Notes under the pieces: model-generated
Databases searched by the model: none
What the model saw: only the letters and a program-made list of their open reading frames with translations
Told to the model about the DNA's origin: nothing
NCBI GenBank assembly: GCA_020080175.1
Contig: JAGHQL010000047.1
Coordinates: 84,595-148,594 of the forward strand
Direction: 5' to 3'
Source: Glutinoglossum americanum
Lineage: Eukaryota > Ascomycota > Geoglossomycetes > Geoglossales > Geoglossaceae
Length of the DNA stretch: 64,000 bases
Translations under genes and position numbers: made by a program
Part shown: positions 61,036 through 64,000 of the stretch, piece by piece
Position numbering within the stretch: the first letter of the stretch is position 1
Layout: the number at the start of each line of letters is the position of its first letter

Positions 61036-61337
61036 AGGTAAACTAGAATCTTTAAATAAAGTTAAATGAGGTAAACTGGAACTTCCAGATCAGGTCAGAT
61101 GAAGTAAACTAGAATTTCTAGATAAGATTATATAAAGTGAACTAGAATTTTTAAATAAGATCATATAAGGTAAACTAAAATTTTCAGATAAGGTTAGGTA
61201 AGGTAAAGTAAATTAAAATTTTCAGATAATATCAGGTGACGTGAACTGGAAATTCCAGTTTATGTCAGGTGACATAAACTAGAAATTCTAAATGATGTCA
61301 GGTGATGTGAACTGGAATTTCCAGTTCACGTCAGGTG
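61036..61337 (+). repeat. 33-bp tandem repeat, nine units, palindromic core
   Basis: Units begin AGGTAAACTRGAA or AYGTGAACTGGAA and are 33 bases each, except the sixth (38). The ninth holds a 23-base palindrome GTGAACTGGAA-T-TTCCAGTTCAC. Units 1-5 show mostly G-to-A and C-to-T changes from it. Confidence 0.9.
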
Positions 61338-61494
61338 ATCTAAAGCCAAGACACTTACTATAAATTAAAAATCTTGAATCATTTCCAACTTAACAACCTA
61401 TATATCACAACAAATCCTCTAACCATAATTAATCATAAATTATATTAATTTTCAGCAGCCTTTATTTTATTTATTATATTATTTTGAAAGAATA

Positions 61495-63451
61495 ATGGCT
61501 GATATCATTAAGTATAATTCTGAATTTAAAGTTCTTATTTGTTCATCATCCTTATGTCAATCAGCTATATTATTAAGTCAACTTGATAGACATTTGAGAG
61601 ATTCTCATAAAATATCATTTAAGGAGAGAAAAGATATTTACAATGAACATAAAGAAAAAGTTTTGATTACACATCCTTCTGACATTCCTTTAATTTCTTC
61701 TGCTATTCCAATTTTCTCATATTTGAAATTATATCCTCAAGGTTTATCTTGTCAACAATGTGTTTTTATAAGTACCAATCTTCGTTTATTAATGAATCAT
61801 TGTAGAAAAGAACATGGTTGGAAACAAGGAAAACAAAATCCAATTATGTGGAATGTAATTCCAGTTCAGACATTTTTTAGGGAAAACCAACATATAAGAT
61901 ATTTTTCTATTATATTATCATAACCTGTTATTGATACAACTGATGTTGATTCTCATTCTCATATCCAAACAATTTTGAATAAGAAAGAAACTGACAAACA
62001 GATTATGTTGGATATTTTAAAGACTTGGGAAGGAATTGATCAAGTCTTAGAAGGAGTCAGTCATAGGACTGAATTGACACCTTGGCTAACAGCAACTGGA
62101 TAGAGAGAACACTTGAAAGGCCTTACAGCTGTTGATATTGCAAGAGCTGTAAGGCCAGCTTCAAAGGAAGACAAGGTGTTTATTGTTATTGGAAATGCAA
62201 TAGAGGAATTGGTTAAGAGGAGTTGTGCTTCTGTGAGGAACCTCAGCAAATTGAACAGAAGATATTTAAATACCTTTCAACCTCATACAGTTAATTCCAA
62301 ACTGTTTAAGGTATTACAAGAGGAGGAGACCTTGAAGAACTATATTCTGACTTGAAAGAAGTTTATCTTTTACATTATCAGGATTAGATACCAAGGTCAT
62401 TTGAAAGAAGATTTGTTTTCTTTCACAGAAGCACAAGAGAAGGAATTAAAGAGTGTTTGGAAATTGGCACAGATATTAACAAGACAAGAACTATCAGGTA
62501 AGAGTAAAAAAAGCTTTAATTAATTGACTTAATATATATATAATTATATTTACTAACTTTAAAAGTTTATTAGATTATGATATATCTCAGATCAAGGAGG
62601 ACCTTATCTTTGACTGTTTATCTCTCAATATGAGTTTTATCAGACATACCATCAGCAAAAATCCTTATTAGAATGCTCTTATTAGCTTTTCAGCAGCTTT
62701 AGGAGTTAGTCCATCTAATGGTAACTGGCTTGAACTAGCAAGCTATACAACCTACCTCTCCCATATCATCTACTGTTGTCAACTTTTTCTTCTTCAGCAT
62801 TCAGTTGAAAAGGAGAAGTTACAGCCACAGTTGGACTTCAGCAAGCATCTACAAAGGATATTGCAAAAGTGGATGCTTAATCATACAGAGACACCAATGG
62901 CAGAGTTGCTAGGGTTGAGGTTGTATGAAAGAAAGATTGCAAAAAATACCTTAAGCAAGGGACTGGTAGATTGGTCTGAAGATGGAGAGACATTGACTTG
63001 TGAATACATTAGTATTACCATGTCAGAGGTTAAGACATTGATTGGTATGCAAGTCAATAAGGCACAGAAGATTCTATTTGAGGAATTGTTGTTTATTCAT
63101 TCTGAGAATGAACTACTTGATGTTCAATGGCTTGGGTTGAAGGATAATCTTAGTCAAGATAAGGCAAACTGGTGGTTTGTGGAACATCATGAAAACCAAG
63201 TCAAGTCATTGCAGACATGGTTATATGACAAGATCTGGGATACTTCTACTTTGAAAGAAAGATTTATTGAGATTAGGAAAAGAGATGGAGTGCAGAAGTG
63301 GAAGAAGGATACAGTTAAAGAGATGGAATTAGCTAGCAAGAGGTTTTTGGAGCACATGCTGGTATTATCACATACCACAGGAGGGATACCACCAAGAGGA
63401 CCTGAAGGAATTGGGATGAGGTTCAGAAACACAGTAGAAGTTCGCTTCTAA
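61495..63451 (+). pseudogene. Telomere-linked helicase / DUF3505-type N-terminal gene, four stops
   Basis: Read through, the frame gives two C2H2-like fingers: C-x4-C-x11-H-x4-H near residue 20, and CQQC then HCRKEH near 85-105. A long helical region follows with TPWLTATG, HLKGLTAVDIARAV, RRYLNTFQPHT, LISFSAALGV and LLGLRLYERKIA. It ends SHTTGGIPPRGPEGIGMRFR, where relatives have H-T-x-G-x-P-x-R-G-x-E before a RecQ-type helicase. Here it stops eight residues later, so the helicase part is missing. Stops are at 61921 (TAA), 62101 (TAG), 62353 (TGA) and 62669 (TAG). An intron (about 62500-62574, GTAAGA to TATTAG, with TTACTAAC) keeps its signals. Assignment rests on remembered family pattern. 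Confidence 0.55.
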
Positions 63452-63483
63452 GGTATTCTTGCCACGCCGGGTTAACTTTAACT

Positions 63484-63559
63484 CAACACCACGAAGTGGT
63501 GTTGATGTAAAAATTGCATATATAACTAAACTAAGGCCAGCGATTCTATCGCTGGCCTC
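63484..63559. repeat. Two perfect GC-rich hairpins
   Basis: TCAACACCAC-GAA-GTGGTGTTGA (10-bp stem, about 63484-63506) and AGGCCAGCGAT-TCT-ATCGCTGGCCT (11-bp stem, about 63535-63559). They stand out in AT-rich DNA just after the gene. Confidence 0.85.
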
Positions 63560-64000
63560 AGAATTGAATTAAGTCTCAAATTGTGGTCGCTATAAAGACT
63601 CAAAGTTGCGACCGGAGTAATCTAGTATCGGATGTAGGGTTAAGGTTAGAACAACAACACATGAAAGTAAATATGATAGCGATTAGAATTACTATATAGT
63701 ACCTTGCGATAAAGATGCTCTTCTTAGAATTTAATTTACTCTATTCGTTGTGGCTCTGCACTGTTACAAAGTTATTGCGATTTGAAAAATTTGAAGTTTT
63801 GATGGGGTAAAATCGCTTAATCCAAAGTCTCTTTTTTGATTTTCCCTGCCAAGACTTGGCGAACTCTAACCCTAACTCTAAAAGCTAAGTCGACGAGCGG
63901 CGACACTATTGAAATTCTGAAGAAGCCAAATTGAATATTAATCCCTGTTTCATGGGAAAAGTCGTTCCTCCTAATCCCATTCCCACTAACCCCGAGAAAA

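Larger units (their letters stand above)
60720..64000 (+). mobile_element. AT-rich, RIP-like degraded element carrying a telomere-linked-helicase-type gene
   Basis: Base composition changes sharply to AT-rich at about 60.7 kb. The block holds hairpins, a (TA)n tract (about 60917-60943), nine 33-bp palindromic repeats, a gene with four transition-type stops, and a GC-rich hairpin pair after the gene. A 19-bp motif around ATGGGAAAAGTC occurs near both visible ends (about 60733 and 63951), the left copy differing by C/T and G/A. Element limits are tentative because the window ends. Confidence 0.5.

Noticed and set aside
61036-61337. CRISPR-like array
   Set aside because: The 33-bp units are directly adjacent with no spacers, in a eukaryotic context.
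60720-64000. Helitron
   Set aside because: Hairpins are present, but no TC start or CTRR end at the right distance and no Rep/helicase motifs.

Overview
This window looks like nuclear DNA of a filamentous ascomycete (Pezizomycotina). Genes are split by 40-120 bp GT-AG introns, many with a CTAAC-type branch point. Protein families are typically fungal: Pho84-type transporter, TDA3-type oxidoreductase, NACHT-ankyrin relics, an Uls1-type SNF2/RING protein. Large gene-poor stretches of decayed repeats separate small gene islands. The species cannot be named from the sequence. I see no CRISPR array, rRNA or convincing tRNA.

Layout. 1-3168: 3' part of a VPS9-ankyrin-PX-BAR (Vrl1-like) trafficking gene. 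5338-6405: Cys-rich single-pass membrane protein with a Ser/Thr stalk. 6406-16950: about 10 kb without a convincing gene, holding minisatellites and repeated copies of one decayed coding sequence. 16953-17471: remnant resembling an F-box/DUF7730-type gene. 18071-19844: secreted phosphodiesterase/alkaline-phosphatase-like enzyme. 21504-25116 (-) and 29479-33380 (+): two divergently transcribed SNF2 ATPases with embedded RING fingers. Between them sit two neighbouring MITEs, one with a 9-bp and one with a TA target duplication. 36865-38969: PHO84-type phosphate transporter. 39939-40765: thioredoxin with a C-terminal membrane anchor. 41375-43860 (-): wrecked NACHT-ankyrin (NLR) pseudogene. 43861-48053: decayed sequence. 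48054-49559 (-): FAD oxidoreductase (TDA3-like). 51187-52117: short-chain dehydrogenase. 52630-53280: esterase pseudogene.

The right end is accessory in character. A truncated TPR gene (-) and a truncated NACHT-ankyrin gene (+) meet head to head near 56.4 kb. An HNH-type nuclease gene follows (58577-59872, -). From about 60.7 kb to the end the DNA becomes very AT-rich. It carries nine 33-bp palindromic tandem repeats and a gene resembling the N-terminal part of fungal telomere-linked helicase (DUF3505-type) proteins. Four in-frame stops in that gene all fit C-to-T/G-to-A mutation, as expected of RIP.

No operon-like cooperation is evident. The left and central islands are housekeeping functions (endosomal trafficking, phosphate and redox metabolism, SUMO-linked chromatin remodelling). 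The right third is a graveyard of self/non-self recognition genes and mobile DNA. Gene models were built by hand; where exon coordinates are given, reading phase was checked across every junction.
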